From Thalassobacillus devorans (GTDB lineage Bacteria; Bacillota; Bacilli; Bacillales; Halobacillaceae), in contig NZ_FXEH01000005.1 of assembly GCF_900176565.1 (NCBI RefSeq), positions 955,384-1,019,383 on the forward strand: 64,000 nt of DNA, in the 5' to 3' direction. Of the stretch, positions 9,201 to 17,584 are shown piece by piece. The first letter of the stretch is position 1. Each line of letters opens with the position of its first letter. The position numbers and the translations under genes were made by a program. The notes under the pieces were generated by a model. It ran no database searches. It was not told the DNA's origin and saw nothing but the letters and a program-made list of their open reading frames with translations.

Positions 9201-9279
9201 TTGACAATATTCTGATAAAATGGTAATCTCGTTTTACACTAAGTGATAAAACTAGTGTTTTATTTTGTAAGCGGTTGCA
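9201..9279 (+). promoter_or_regulatory. Aldehyde dehydrogenase promoter with inverted repeat and cre-like site
   Basis: TTGACA (9201-9206), 17 bp, TAATCT (9224-9229) form a near-consensus sigma-A promoter. Just downstream is the inverted repeat ACACTA (9236-9241) / TAGTGT (9253-9258), an operator-like palindrome. TGTAAGCGGTTGCA (9266-9279) matches the CcpA cre consensus TGWNANCGNTNWCA at 13 of 14 positions and could act as a roadblock site. Roles are inferred. Confidence 0.55.
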
Positions 9280-9309
9280 AATATAGAAAAGTGAAATGGA
9301 GGAATCAAA

Positions 9310-10830
9310 ATGGTTTATGCATTTCCGAACACAGACGGATCCATAGTTGAATTTAAAAAGAAGTATGATAACTACATAGGTGGAAAATGGACGCCTCCGG
9401 TTAAGGGGCAATACTTCGAAAATGTCACACCGGTGACCGGCAAATCATTCTGCGAAGTAGCGAGATCTACGGAAGAAGATGTAGAGCTTGCACTAGATGC
9501 CGCTCATGAAGCCAAGAAGTCCTGGGGTAAGACCTCTGTAACCGAGCGCTCCCTTATTTTGAACCGCATTGCGGATCGCATGGAAGAAAACCTTGAAAAG
9601 CTTGCGGTAGCGGAAACATGGGAAAATGGTAAAGCGGTACGTGAAACCTTGAATGCCGATATTCCCCTTGCCGTGGATCATTTCCGTTATTTTGCTTCTG
9701 TCATTCGTTCTCAGGAAGGCACAATTGGTGAAATTGATGGAGACACCGTTGCTTATCATTTCAACGAGCCTCTTGGAGTTGTCGGGCAAATTATCCCTTG
9801 GAACTTCCCATTACTGATGGCAACGTGGAAGCTTGCCCCTGCTCTGGCAGCCGGGAATGCCGTTGTCCTTAAACCGGCAGAGCAAACGCCAGTGTCTATC
9901 CTTTATTTCTTTGAAATGATTGAAGACCTGCTTCCGCCTGGTGTTGTCAATATCGTAAACGGTTTTGGTCTGGAAGCTGGCAAGCCACTCGCCTCCAATC
10001 CACGAATCAATAAAGTAGCATTTACAGGAGAAACGACTACAGGACGTATGATTATGCAATATGCGTCGCAAAACATCATTCCTGTTACGCTTGAACTTGG
10101 AGGAAAATCACCGAACATTTTCTTCGAGGATATTATGCAAAAAGATGATGATTTCTTTGATAAAGCAATTGAAGGTCTGGTCATGTTCGCTCTTAACCAG
10201 GGAGAAGTCTGTACCTGCCCTTCCCGTGCCTTGATTCAGGAATCCATCTATGATGAGTTTATGGAGCGGGCGCTCGAACGCGTCAAGCAAATCAAAATCG
10301 GCAACCCGCTGGACCCGGAAGTGGCAATGGGAGCCCAGGCTTCATCCGAACAAATGGAAAAAATTCAATCTTATCTTCAAATTGGTAAAGAAGAAGGTGC
10401 TGAATGCCTGATTGGAGGTGAGCGTAATAAACTTGAAGGAGATCTGTCTGAGGGGTATTACATCCAGCCGACCGTATTTAAAGGAAATAATAAAATGCGG
10501 GTTTTCCAGGAGGAAATTTTCGGACCGGTCCTTTCAGTTACTACGTTCAAAGACCATGAGGAAGCGATGGAGATTGCCAACGATACACTTTATGGTCTGG
10601 GAGCAGGCGTATGGTCCAGAGATATCAATACTGCCTACCGTTTCGGCCGTGGTATCGAGGCTGGACGCGTGTGGACAAACTGCTACCACGCCTATCCAGC
10701 ACATGCAGCATTCGGCGGTTACAAGATGTCTGGTGTCGGACGCGAAAACCATAAGATGATGCTGTCTCATTATCAACAAACAAAGAACTTGCTGGTCAGC
10801 TATAGCCCGCAGAAACTTGGATTTTTCTAA
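9310..10830 (+). CDS. NAD-dependent aldehyde dehydrogenase (AcoD/ExaC-like)
   Basis: 506 residues, normal length. The NAD-fold motif FTGETTTGR is near residue 238, the catalytic glutamate is in [11 protein letters not shown] near residue 262, and the active-site cysteine is in [15 protein letters not shown] near residue 300. The double-cysteine CTCPSRA version and the partner gene point to the acetaldehyde/ExaC-like subgroup that oxidises acetaldehyde and related short aldehydes. ATG 9310 follows GGAGG. DUF779 follows 33 bp later, a pairing common for this subgroup, and both end at one terminator. The cre-like upstream site suggests carbon catabolite control. Confidence 0.9.
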   Translation: MVYAFPNTDGSIVEFKKKYDNYIGGKWTPPVKGQYFENVTPVTGKSFCEVARSTEEDVELALDAAHEAKKSWGKTSVTERSLILNRIADRMEENLEKLAVAETWENGKAVRETLNADIPLAVDHFRYFASVIRSQEGTIGEIDGDTVAYHFNEPLGVVGQIIPWNFPLLMATWKLAPALAAGNAVVLKPAEQTPVSILYFFEMIEDLLPPGVVNIVNGFGLEAGKPLASNPRINKVAFTGETTTGRMIMQYASQNIIPVTLELGGKSPNIFFEDIMQKDDDFFDKAIEGLVMFALNQGEVCTCPSRALIQESIYDEFMERALERVKQIKIGNPLDPEVAMGAQASSEQMEKIQSYLQIGKEEGAECLIGGERNKLEGDLSEGYYIQPTVFKGNNKMRVFQEEIFGPVLSVTTFKDHEEAMEIANDTLYGLGAGVWSRDINTAYRFGRGIEAGRVWTNCYHAYPAHAAFGGYKMSGVGRENHKMMLSHYQQTKNLLVSYSPQKLGFF

Positions 10831-10863
10831 AATCAGGCAAGTTTGAAAAGGAGCGTGACTACG

Positions 10864-11232
10864 ATGGTTGAGCGCGTAACTGCAACAGATTCCGCTCTCC
10901 AGCTGATCGAAAAATTGAAGGAAAAACACGGTCCCCTCATGTTTCACCAATCAGGCGGCTGCTGTGACGGCAGCTCCCCGATGTGCTATCCGGAGGGAGA
11001 CTTGATTATTGGAAGTCAGGATGTACTGCTGGGTAAAATCGGCAACACGCCATTTTATATCAACAAACAGCAGTATGAATATTGGAAACATACGCAGCTG
11101 ATCATCGACGTCGTCGATGGACGTGGCGGCATGTTTTCCCTGGAAGGTGTCGAGGGTAAAAGGTTCCTTAGCCGCTCCCGCGCTTTTACAGATGAAGAAT
11201 ACAAAGAGCTCAAATCCGAAGGAGCACTATAG
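10864..11232 (+). CDS. DUF779 domain protein
   Basis: 122 residues, start ATG 10864 after AAAGGAGCG; an in-frame TTG upstream overlaps that ribosome site and was rejected. The conserved core HQSGGCCDGSSPMCYP near residue 28 holds three cysteines that could bind a metal or react with an aldehyde. The family has no proven activity but is nearly always next to an aldehyde dehydrogenase, as here. It is probably an accessory or maturation factor for the upstream enzyme (inference from context). Confidence 0.85.
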   Translation: MVERVTATDSALQLIEKLKEKHGPLMFHQSGGCCDGSSPMCYPEGDLIIGSQDVLLGKIGNTPFYINKQQYEYWKHTQLIIDVVDGRGGMFSLEGVEGKRFLSRSRAFTDEEYKELKSEGAL

Positions 11233-11240
11233 AAAAACAG

Positions 11241-11268
11241 GCCCGCTGACTTTCAGCGGGCTTGTTTT
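11241..11268. terminator. Bidirectional terminator between DUF779 and hutH
   Basis: Nine-base stem GCCCGCTGA (11241-11249) with TCAGCGGGC (11253-11261), then TTGTTTTTAA on the plus strand. An A-rich flank at 11232-11237 gives T on the minus strand. The two genes converge here. Confidence 0.75.
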
Positions 11269-12785
11269 TAATTGGTGACCGACACAGATATAGTCTCCCA
11301 GGAAAAATCGCCTTCTTTTAACCAAACTGCAAGACGTTCGATATCTTCCGAAAAAACACGATCTTCCTTAATTGAAGGGATGAAACTTCTCACTTTCTGG
11401 TAAAGTTCTCTTGTTGCGGAGGCCATGTTTTCGACTCCACGATACTCGACAGCCTGCATGGCGCAAATCAATTCGACGGCTAACACCCTGCGAAGGTTTG
11501 TGATAATCTGATAGGCGTGTCGGGATGCAATCGTCCCCATGCTGACATGGTCTTCCTGATTGGCTGAAGAAGGAATCGAGTCAACACTCGCCGGATGAGC
11601 AAGCGTCTTATTTTCTGAAACGAGTGAAGCGGCAGCATATTGCATGATCATGGCTCCTGACTGTAATCCAGGTTTCGGGCTCAAAAATGCTGGCAGGTCA
11701 CTTAACTGCGGGTTGACCAGCCTTTCTATCCGACGTTCTGAAATATTGGCGAGTTCTGCTACAGCCACTTTCATAAAGTCCATCGCAAGAGCTATTGGCT
11801 GACCATGAAAATTCCCTCCTGAAACGATTAGCTCACCATCTTCAAGAATCAACGGATTGTCTGTAGCTGCATTCGCTTCGATTTCCAGTTTGTCATGTAC
11901 ATAAGCTAAGCTTTGCCAGGAGGCACCATGCACTTGAGGAATGCAACGGATCGAGTATGCGTCCTGGACACGCTTTTCCCCCTGGCGTGTGGTAAGACCG
12001 CTGTCAACCAGCAAGCACCTCATCCTTTCTGCTACATCCATCTGTTCCGTGAAACCTCTCGCCTCATGGATCGCAGGGTGAAAGGCATCGATGATTCCAT
12101 TCAGCCCTTCCATCGTCATAGCTGCTATCCATTCGCTTTGCCGGGCCAGTCGTTCTGCTTCAATCATATTGATTACTCCCATGGCAGTCATAGCCTGAGT
12201 ACCATTGATTAACGCCAGACCTTCCTTCGCTTTTAATTTCATCGGCTTGATACCAAGAATGTCGAGTGCGGCAGCAGCAGGCATCTCTGTCCCCTTAAAA
12301 TGTACACGTCCTTCTCCTATCAAAGCTAAAGCCAGGTGGGAAAGCGGTGCTAAATCCCCGGAAGCCCCAAGTGATCCCTGGCTGGGAATGATGGGATGAA
12401 TATGTTCATTAACGAACAGACACAAGCGATTAACGACAGCTTCTCTTACCCCGGAAAATCCTTTTAAAAGTGCATTCAACCGTAACAATACCATGGCACG
12501 TGATACTACTTCAGGAAATGGCTCTCCAATCCCGCAGGCATGGGAGCGGATCAAATGTAATTGCAGGTCATTAACATCTTCTTCTTCAATGGATACGTCA
12601 CTGAATTTTCCGAATCCGGTATTAATACCATAAACAGTCCGGTGTTCCGAAACAATTTTCTCTACAGCCTTTCTCCCTTTACGTACTGCTTTCAAACTTT
12701 CTTCTGAGATACTGATTTCTTCGCCATCGATACAAATTCTTTTTATATCCTTGATTGTCATCGATTTACCATTTAGTTCAATCAT
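11268..12785 (-). CDS. hutH: Histidine ammonia-lyase
   Basis: First enzyme of histidine degradation, making urocanate and ammonia. The A-S-G triad in [14 protein letters not shown] forms the MIO electrophile near residue 142. 505 residues from ATG 12785, which sits eight bases after AGAGGAG; two upstream in-frame ATGs are worse spaced or lie within the terminator hairpin. Downstream hutU, hutI, hutG and hutM genes are absent from this window: the operon appears reduced to hutP-hutH, or the rest lies elsewhere. Control is through HutP at the hairpin 12808-12847 and through CcpA at the hutP promoter. Confidence 0.96.
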   Translation of the reverse strand: MIELNGKSMTIKDIKRICIDGEEISISEESLKAVRKGRKAVEKIVSEHRTVYGINTGFGKFSDVSIEEEDVNDLQLHLIRSHACGIGEPFPEVVSRAMVLLRLNALLKGFSGVREAVVNRLCLFVNEHIHPIIPSQGSLGASGDLAPLSHLALALIGEGRVHFKGTEMPAAAALDILGIKPMKLKAKEGLALINGTQAMTAMGVINMIEAERLARQSEWIAAMTMEGLNGIIDAFHPAIHEARGFTEQMDVAERMRCLLVDSGLTTRQGEKRVQDAYSIRCIPQVHGASWQSLAYVHDKLEIEANAATDNPLILEDGELIVSGGNFHGQPIALAMDFMKVAVAELANISERRIERLVNPQLSDLPAFLSPKPGLQSGAMIMQYAAASLVSENKTLAHPASVDSIPSSANQEDHVSMGTIASRHAYQIITNLRRVLAVELICAMQAVEYRGVENMASATRELYQKVRSFIPSIKEDRVFSEDIERLAVWLKEGDFSWETISVSVTN

Positions 12786-12807
12786 GCCCATCACTCCTCT
12801 ACTGATA

Positions 12808-12871
12808 TAAAAAGAGACGACAATGGCATGTGAAAAAGCCATTGTCGCCTCCTATTATCTAAATACTTTAG
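12808..12871 (-). promoter_or_regulatory. HutP-responsive terminator/antiterminator between hutP and hutH
   Basis: On the minus strand the ten-base stem CGACAATGGC/GCCATTGTCG (plus 12818-12827 and 12838-12847) is followed by TCTCTTTTT, a complete intrinsic terminator placed inside the operon before hutH. Just upstream on that strand is TTTAGATAATAGGAGG, which has spaced NAG triplets like those bound by the HutP hexamer. With histidine, HutP binding should destabilise the hairpin and allow hutH expression. Confidence 0.75.
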
Positions 12872-12881
12872 GCAACATTTT

Positions 12882-13319
12882 TTATATATGATTGATTCCT
12901 AATCCCATCGTTTCATGCTCAAGGCCCTTTACCGGTGCTCCGATTGTTCCGTAAAAAGCTACCGCCAGCCATTCCCCTTCTCCATTTCGGTCATAGGGTT
13001 CCCCTCTTACAACAGCGAATTTCAGACCAACGGTCCGCATCATATCCCCGATGGCTATCTGCCCCCTGGTCACCCCTTCCAACGCTTCCAGGATGGCATG
13101 GTACAGGGAGTGGGTCTCGCGGTATACTTCTTCAGAAATGATGTCCTGGCGTTTTGCAGCCGTCTCTACAGCTGCTATTACCTTTTGCATGTTCATGGAA
13201 CCAGCCCGGCCAATGCAAAATTTCACGCCCTCCAGCTGACCTTGGAAAGGTGTAAGTTCCTCCTCCTCCAAAGAAGCAAGCAAGACAGCTAATTTTCCGA
13301 TTTTCACTCGTTGACTCAT
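12882..13319 (-). CDS. hutP: Hut operon antiterminator HutP
   Basis: 145-residue RNA-binding regulator activated by L-histidine and Mg2+. It ends with the family hallmark [19 protein letters not shown]. Metal and histidine ligands are visible in [13 protein letters not shown] and GLEHET, and the middle part [21 protein letters not shown] fits HutP. ATG 13319 was chosen because GGTGG precedes it; a longer in-frame start adds six residues without a ribosome site. It precedes hutH, with the regulated terminator in the 97-bp gap. Transcribed from a promoter overlapped by a cre site. Confidence 0.95.
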   Translation of the reverse strand: MSQRVKIGKLAVLLASLEEEELTPFQGQLEGVKFCIGRAGSMNMQKVIAAVETAAKRQDIISEEVYRETHSLYHAILEALEGVTRGQIAIGDMMRTVGLKFAVVRGEPYDRNGEGEWLAVAFYGTIGAPVKGLEHETMGLGINHI

Positions 13320-13342
13320 TACAACCACCAACTTCATAAGCT

Positions 13343-13397
13343 TAACTAGTCACTAGTATCTAGTTTAATTGTAATCGCTTTCATAATTGTCTGTCAA
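13343..13397 (-). promoter_or_regulatory. hutPH promoter with CcpA cre site and CTAGT repeats
   Basis: Minus strand TTGACA (13392-13397), 18 bp, TACAAT (13368-13373). TGAAAGCGATTACA (13370-13383) fits the cre consensus TGWNANCGNTNWCA at every position and covers the -10 region, predicting CcpA repression. Downstream lie three CTAGT units (13343-13366), a palindromic cluster of unknown use. Confidence 0.7.
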
Positions 13398-13559
13398 TGC
13401 GTTAATGGAAATTTTAGTAAGTTAGCACACTAAACAAATAAAACAATAAAATCTTTTGTATAGGCTCTGTTAACATTGTGATTGATTGCTCATAAGAGTA
13501 TTTATTCAATTATAGAACCTAAAAGTCGAAGACTTGATTTCGAGATGTCTGCCTGCATA
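13398..13559. other. AT-rich gene-free stretch left of the IS110 element
   Basis: Low-complexity AT-rich sequence with no credible ORF, ribosome site or terminator. It separates the hutP promoter from the dispersed repeat at 13560. Confidence 0.4.
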
Positions 13560-13675
13560 ACGGTCCGGTGGGGAACGAATCCCTTTCCGCGGACATGCGC
13601 TGAGCCTCCTCGAGCTGGCGCTCTGCGGGGCCTCACCTGTCATGCTCATCCCGCAGGAGATTCCTGTGGGATTCA
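13560..13675. repeat. Dispersed GC-rich repeat, copy A
   Basis: About 110 bp with blocks CCCTTTCCGCGG, CTGCGGGGCCTC and CCCGCAGGAG. The same blocks occur in the same order on the opposite strand at 59095-59210 (copy B). Its GC content contrasts sharply with its flanks. Both copies touch or lie within insertion sequences. It matches the kind of non-coding MITE-like repeat scattered in many Bacillaceae genomes. Confidence 0.65.
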
Positions 13676-13703
13676 GTAGAAGGATCCTTGAATGAAAAAA
13701 AGC

Positions 13704-13750
13704 CCTCCGTTATGATGCATTTGTACCCAAATACAAACATCAAAAGGAGG
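13704..13750 (+). promoter_or_regulatory. Hairpin sequestering the IS110 transposase ribosome binding site
   Basis: Three nested stems: TTGTA (13721-13725) with TACAA (13732-13736), GATG (13714-13717) with CATC (13738-13741), and CCTCC (13704-13708) with GGAGG (13746-13750). The last arm is the AAAGGAGG ribosome site of the TTG start at 13759. Folding would block translation of read-through transcripts, a known way for IS elements to limit transposase. Confidence 0.55.
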
Positions 13751-13758
13751 ACTTCCCC

Positions 13759-15035
13759 TTGAATTCTAATAGGAATGCTAAAATAAATCAAATCTCTGGA
13801 GAATCCTTAGTGATCGGTATCGATATCGCTAAAAAAACCCATTATGCATGCGCGGTCGATGATCGCGGACGGGAACTCCAACGTCCCGTTGGATTTACTC
13901 AGAGTAGGGCTGGCTTCGAAGGGTTTCACAAACAGATAAAGGAATGGCTGCACCAACATGGAAAAAGTGAGGTTATCATCGGGTTTGAACCCACAGGTCA
14001 TTACTGGATGAACCTGGCTGCTTTCCTCCTTGAAGAGGACATCTCTTTTGTGGTCGTCAATCCTGCGCATGTGAAACAATCGAAAGAGTTTGATGATAAT
14101 CTTCAAACAAAAAACGATAAAAAGGACGCAAGATTGATTGCGAAACTCATGATTGGTGGTAATTTCAGCTATCCCAGAATTCCAGAAGGTATAGAAGCTG
14201 AACTGAAAAACGGCTCCATAACGCGGTGGAAACTGAAAGACAAACAAGCGATGTTGAAAAACCAAATGACGGGGTTGATCGACCAGTACTTTCCTGAATT
14301 TAAAACCGTCATCAAAGGGTTTGGTCAATTGGCTTGCGCCATTTTGAAATACACGCCTTTTCCTGAGGATCTACTAAACCAGGAGGTAGAGGAACTGGCA
14401 CTGATGTATAAAGAAAAAGCGGGTATATCCTCTCCTTCGAAAAGTAAGATTCGAGAGATGAAACGGGCAGCTGAAAACTCCATTGGTATTTCGACAGGCA
14501 AAGAGGTGGCACGCTTTGAAATCGCCGCACTTGTCGATCAGTTTCTTCTAATCGAACGTCAACTGACAGAACTCAATCATCACTTAGAAGATTTAGTCAC
14601 CCAGCTGGATGAATACGAATACCTGATATCGATTCCCGGCATTGGAAAGCATACGATCATTGATTTGATTGCGGAAACGGGTTCACTTAAGCAGTACACA
14701 CATTCACGCCAACTCATTAAATTAGCGGGATTAACACTGCGCGAGAACTCTTCCGGTTACCATAAAGGTCAAAAGAAATTTCCAAACGGGGACGAAAACG
14801 GCTCAGAAACCTTCTTTTTCGCGCCATATTGCCTTTGATTCAAAATAATCGTGCGTTTAAAGAATTGTACCAGTACTACATTACTCGTCCCGTTAATCCT
14901 TTGAAAAAGAAGGAAGCAATGGTCGTGTTGTGCGGAAAACTGTTAAAGATCTTTTTTGGTTTATCGAACCGCCAGGTTCACTTCAATGAGGACCGAATGA
15001 AACAGGACCTCCACTGTCTTCAACAGGCAGCGTAA
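13759..15035 (+). pseudogene. IS110-family transposase, frameshifted
   Basis: DEDD-type transposase of the IS110 family. The N-terminal RuvC-like part shows VIGIDIAKKTHY near residue 19, GFEPTGHYW near residue 76 and KNDKKDARLIAKL near residue 118. The C-terminal Tnp_20 part has ISIPGIGKHTIIDLIAETG and the serine region LRENSSGYHKGQ. The frame then leaves the conserved path at about 14772-14778: one missing A in AAAAGAAATTT gives KFPNGDENG and an early stop at 14836. The neighbouring frame carries the expected ISKRGRKRLRNLLFRAILPL and the C-terminus to TAA at 15033-15035. Without the lesion the protein would be about 425 residues. Probably inactive. Confidence 0.85.
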
Positions 15036-15300
15036 CCTATATTTCTGACCCATAAGATGACACGGAGAAGCTGGCGCAAAGCGAGACAACAGACTACGAG
15101 TCTATGCGGGAGAATAAAGCCGGCCTCTGCCTTATGATGAGACCAAACGAAGGAATGTAGGCGCACGACGCCAAGAGACATGGGAGGGTAAGTCCTCATA
15201 AGAAAGCAGGGATCCAAGGTGCATCGATTCATACAAAAAAGATCGCCTAATACAGTTAGGAAACGCAACGCGTCCCTTTGTTTTCCTTAATATTGAAGAA
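15036..15300 (+). ncRNA. Structured 3' end of the IS110 element, possible bridge RNA
   Basis: Gene-free DNA right after the transposase. It has local hairpins AGACT (15091-15095) / AGTCT (15099-15103) and GGCG (15160-15163) / CGCC (15169-15172) and no ORF with a ribosome site. IS110-family elements encode a bridge RNA in a non-coding end, and the IS1111 branch uses the transposase 3' side. The 5' side here is short once the dispersed repeat is excluded, so the 3' side is the better candidate. The exact element ends were not found. Confidence 0.35.
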
Positions 15301-15652
15301 AAGGAATAACTTGTTTAACAAATGGAGTATAAAAAAAATTTAAAAGTGTTAAAACGATCTTTAACCCTTGGTGTATCAACATTTCCGGAGGGAGTCTCGC
15401 CGTTCCCCACCGGACCTTGCCATAGGAAGTTCTTGAAATCACACTTGTAGAAACATCCCCATGATGTTACACGTGATGATAGAAAAAAGACTTGGTTCTC
15501 TGTAAATTCTTTATAAATACGTATAGATTAAGGATTATACACTTTTTGAAGGATCCGTTTATTACAAAACTGCCCTTCCCTTTCCTCTTATGGTAACGGA
15601 GCCAACTATCTCGAAACTGAGTCTTCAGCAATTGGGAGCTCTTACAGGCTTT
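15301..15652. other. Gene-free stretch between IS110 and sspH
   Basis: No credible ORF. It contains a short GC-richer patch around 15385-15430 (GGAGGGAGTCTCGCCG) between AT-rich flanks, possibly remnant repeat or IS sequence. Nothing else recognised. Confidence 0.4.
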
Positions 15653-15682
15653 TGTATAAAATATAAGTTGTTCTGCAAACTA
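15653..15682 (+). promoter_or_regulatory. Sigma-G-like promoter of sspH
   Basis: TGTATA (15653-15658), 17 bp, CAAACTA (15676-15682). This resembles the forespore sigma-G pattern TGnATA / CATAnTA and sits 27 bp before the sspH start. Confidence 0.55.
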
Positions 15683-15708
15683 ATAAGAGAATATATGGAG
15701 GTGGCAAA

Positions 15709-15888
15709 ATGCAGGCACATCGAGCCAAGGAAATTACAGAAGCTCCGAACATGATCAACGTGACATACAATGGAACCCCTATTTACATCCAGCATGTGGA
15801 CGAAAAAAATGAAACGGCCAGAATCTATCCGTTAGACAACCCACAGGAAGAAATGGAAGTAGCTTTACGTGGTTTAGAAGAAAATTAA
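15709..15888 (+). CDS. sspH: H-type small acid-soluble spore protein
   Basis: 59 residues, too short for most gene lists. It opens MQAHRAKEITEAPNMINVTY and holds the family core IQHVDEKNETARIYPLDNP, which closely follows Bacillus SspH. These proteins are made in the forespore and stored in the spore core. ATG 15709 is preceded by GGAGGTGG. Upstream is a sigma-G-like promoter, and the palindromic terminator begins at the stop codon, so this is a one-gene unit. The neighbouring sporulation-type kinase is convergent. Confidence 0.92.
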   Translation: MQAHRAKEITEAPNMINVTYNGTPIYIQHVDEKNETARIYPLDNPQEEMEVALRGLEEN

Positions 15889-15918
15889 AAAAGTGCTGGA
15901 TATCCAGCACTTTTTTAT
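15887..15918. terminator. Bidirectional terminator between sspH and the sensor kinase
   Basis: Perfect palindrome AAAAAAGTGCTGGA / TCCAGCACTTTTTT spanning 15887-15916. It overlaps the stop codons of both convergent genes. Confidence 0.85.
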
Positions 15919-17354
15919 TGTCTTGAAACAGGAATGATGAGCGAAACTTTTGTGCCTTCACCGACTTGGCTTTCCACTTCCATCTCTCCATCATGACTTT
16001 TAATGATGTTATTTGTAATCATCATTCCAAGACCGGTTCCATCAGTTTTTGTAGTGAAAAATGGGGTGGTAACCTTACGTAATTCTTCCTCTGTCATGCC
16101 GCAGCCTTCATCAGCAAATCGGATGATTATATTACCATCCCATTTGCTGATTGCAATATGGAGATTGCCTCCACCCTGCATTGCTTCAATAGCATTTTTA
16201 ATAATATTAATGAATGCTTGTTTCATTTTATTTTCGATTGCATGGAGCAACGGGATTGGTGGAATCTTTTCTAAATGGATGGTTACGTTATGGGCTGTGG
16301 CATGTGCGTTTAGTAATCGAATGGATTGTTGTAAAGCTGCGTGAAGATCGGTTAGTTTCATATCTTCTTCTGATGGTTTGGCTAAGGTAAGGAATTCATT
16401 GACCATGAGATGAATGCGATCGATTTCAGAAAAAATGAGGTTTTCATATTGGGTGTATGCTTTATTTTGTTTGCTGATTTCAATCAATTGGATGAAACCC
16501 TTCAAAATGGTGAGGGGGTTTTTAATTTCGTGTGCTACACTGGCGGCAAACTCACTGACCAGATTCATCTTTTCATACTGCTGCAGGAGATAATTGCTCT
16601 TCGTTTCAAACTCTTTTTGCGCTGTATTGTTCCGAAATACAGCCTGGATCGCTTTTTTCCCCTGATAATTGATAACAGATCCTGTGCTTAAAATATCCAT
16701 AAGCTTCCCGTCAGGCAGGACTACCGTCAGTTCGACTACACCTTCCGCCCTGCCAATCTCGAGTGCCTCTGCCACTCGCTCATGAAAACCTGGCCATTCT
16801 TCCTGACGGATGATTTTTGTCAATGGTTGTCCAACCAATTCCTGTGGAGAGGATTGTAATGCCTCGGCACCAGCCTGGTTGATAAATAAGAATTTTTCTG
16901 CATCATGAATTACCATAGCATCGGGTGCTTCTTCTACGAGCTTACGATATTCTCTCTCTCGCTCCAGGAGTTCTTCTTCCTGGAGCTTCCGTTCTGTAAT
17001 ATCCTGAAGTTGAATGATGAGGTACCTATCTTTTTCATCCTGGTAAACAGAAACACTCAGTCGCCCCCACATGATTCCTCCGCCTTTTTTATAGCAGCGT
17101 TTTTCAATTTCAAAAGCATCCGTTTCTCCATTAAAAAGCCGTTGCAGCTGGCAGGATACTAGATTGTAATCCTGGGGTGGTGTCACTTCTATTACGTTTT
17201 TTTGCAATAATTCTTCTTGTTCAAATTCCAGTATGCGGCAAAACGAACGATTGACCATAATAAAGTTTCCATCCACATCTACAATAGCCATTCCAATGAA
17301 CGCATGCTTAAAAGCATTCATAAAGGCTCCTTGTGTTTCTATGTTATCCAGCAT
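15915..17354 (-). CDS. PAS-domain sporulation-type sensor histidine kinase
   Basis: 479 residues, no membrane segments, hence cytosolic. PAS 1 about 10-125, PAS 2 about 140-255, HisKA with the phospho-acceptor in SVAHEIKNPLTILKGFIQL near residue 276, and a HATPase domain with N box NIIKNAIEAM and G boxes DEGCGM and GTGLGMMI. The H-box form HEIKNPLTxxKGFxQL is that of Bacillus KinA-KinE, which feed the Spo0F-Spo0B-Spo0A phosphorelay. No response regulator gene is adjacent, as usual for those kinases. Its position next to mtnE recalls kinE/kinD near the mtn genes of B. subtilis; the exact orthologue is not assigned. Confidence 0.85.
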   Translation of the reverse strand: MLDNIETQGAFMNAFKHAFIGMAIVDVDGNFIMVNRSFCRILEFEQEELLQKNVIEVTPPQDYNLVSCQLQRLFNGETDAFEIEKRCYKKGGGIMWGRLSVSVYQDEKDRYLIIQLQDITERKLQEEELLEREREYRKLVEEAPDAMVIHDAEKFLFINQAGAEALQSSPQELVGQPLTKIIRQEEWPGFHERVAEALEIGRAEGVVELTVVLPDGKLMDILSTGSVINYQGKKAIQAVFRNNTAQKEFETKSNYLLQQYEKMNLVSEFAASVAHEIKNPLTILKGFIQLIEISKQNKAYTQYENLIFSEIDRIHLMVNEFLTLAKPSEEDMKLTDLHAALQQSIRLLNAHATAHNVTIHLEKIPPIPLLHAIENKMKQAFINIIKNAIEAMQGGGNLHIAISKWDGNIIIRFADEGCGMTEEELRKVTTPFFTTKTDGTGLGMMITNNIIKSHDGEMEVESQVGEGTKVSLIIPVSRQ

Positions 17355-17584
17355 TAAGAAGAAACCCCTTATTAATTAGTTTTGTTATCCCTATTATAAA
17401 CGATTTAGTATGAAATTCCTGTAATATCAGTAAAAAACTCTCACACATTTCGACAAAAGATGAACGGCGTTTACCGTAAGAAGCCGTATGGACAGTCCTT
17501 TACAAAAATTAATTTTCGTTATACCATGTTAAGCATTAAATTGAAAGAAGTTTGAGAAAATTTGTGTAAAAGGGTGGCTCATAT

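Noticed and set aside
14770-14780. Programmed -1 frameshift in the IS110 transposase
   Set aside because: No X-XXY-YYZ slippery heptamer or downstream pseudoknot was seen, and IS110 transposases are normally one frame.
17355-17584. SAM riboswitch (S-box) before mtnE
   Set aside because: Expected because mtn genes often carry one, but the conserved core of an S-box is absent and no terminator precedes mtnE.
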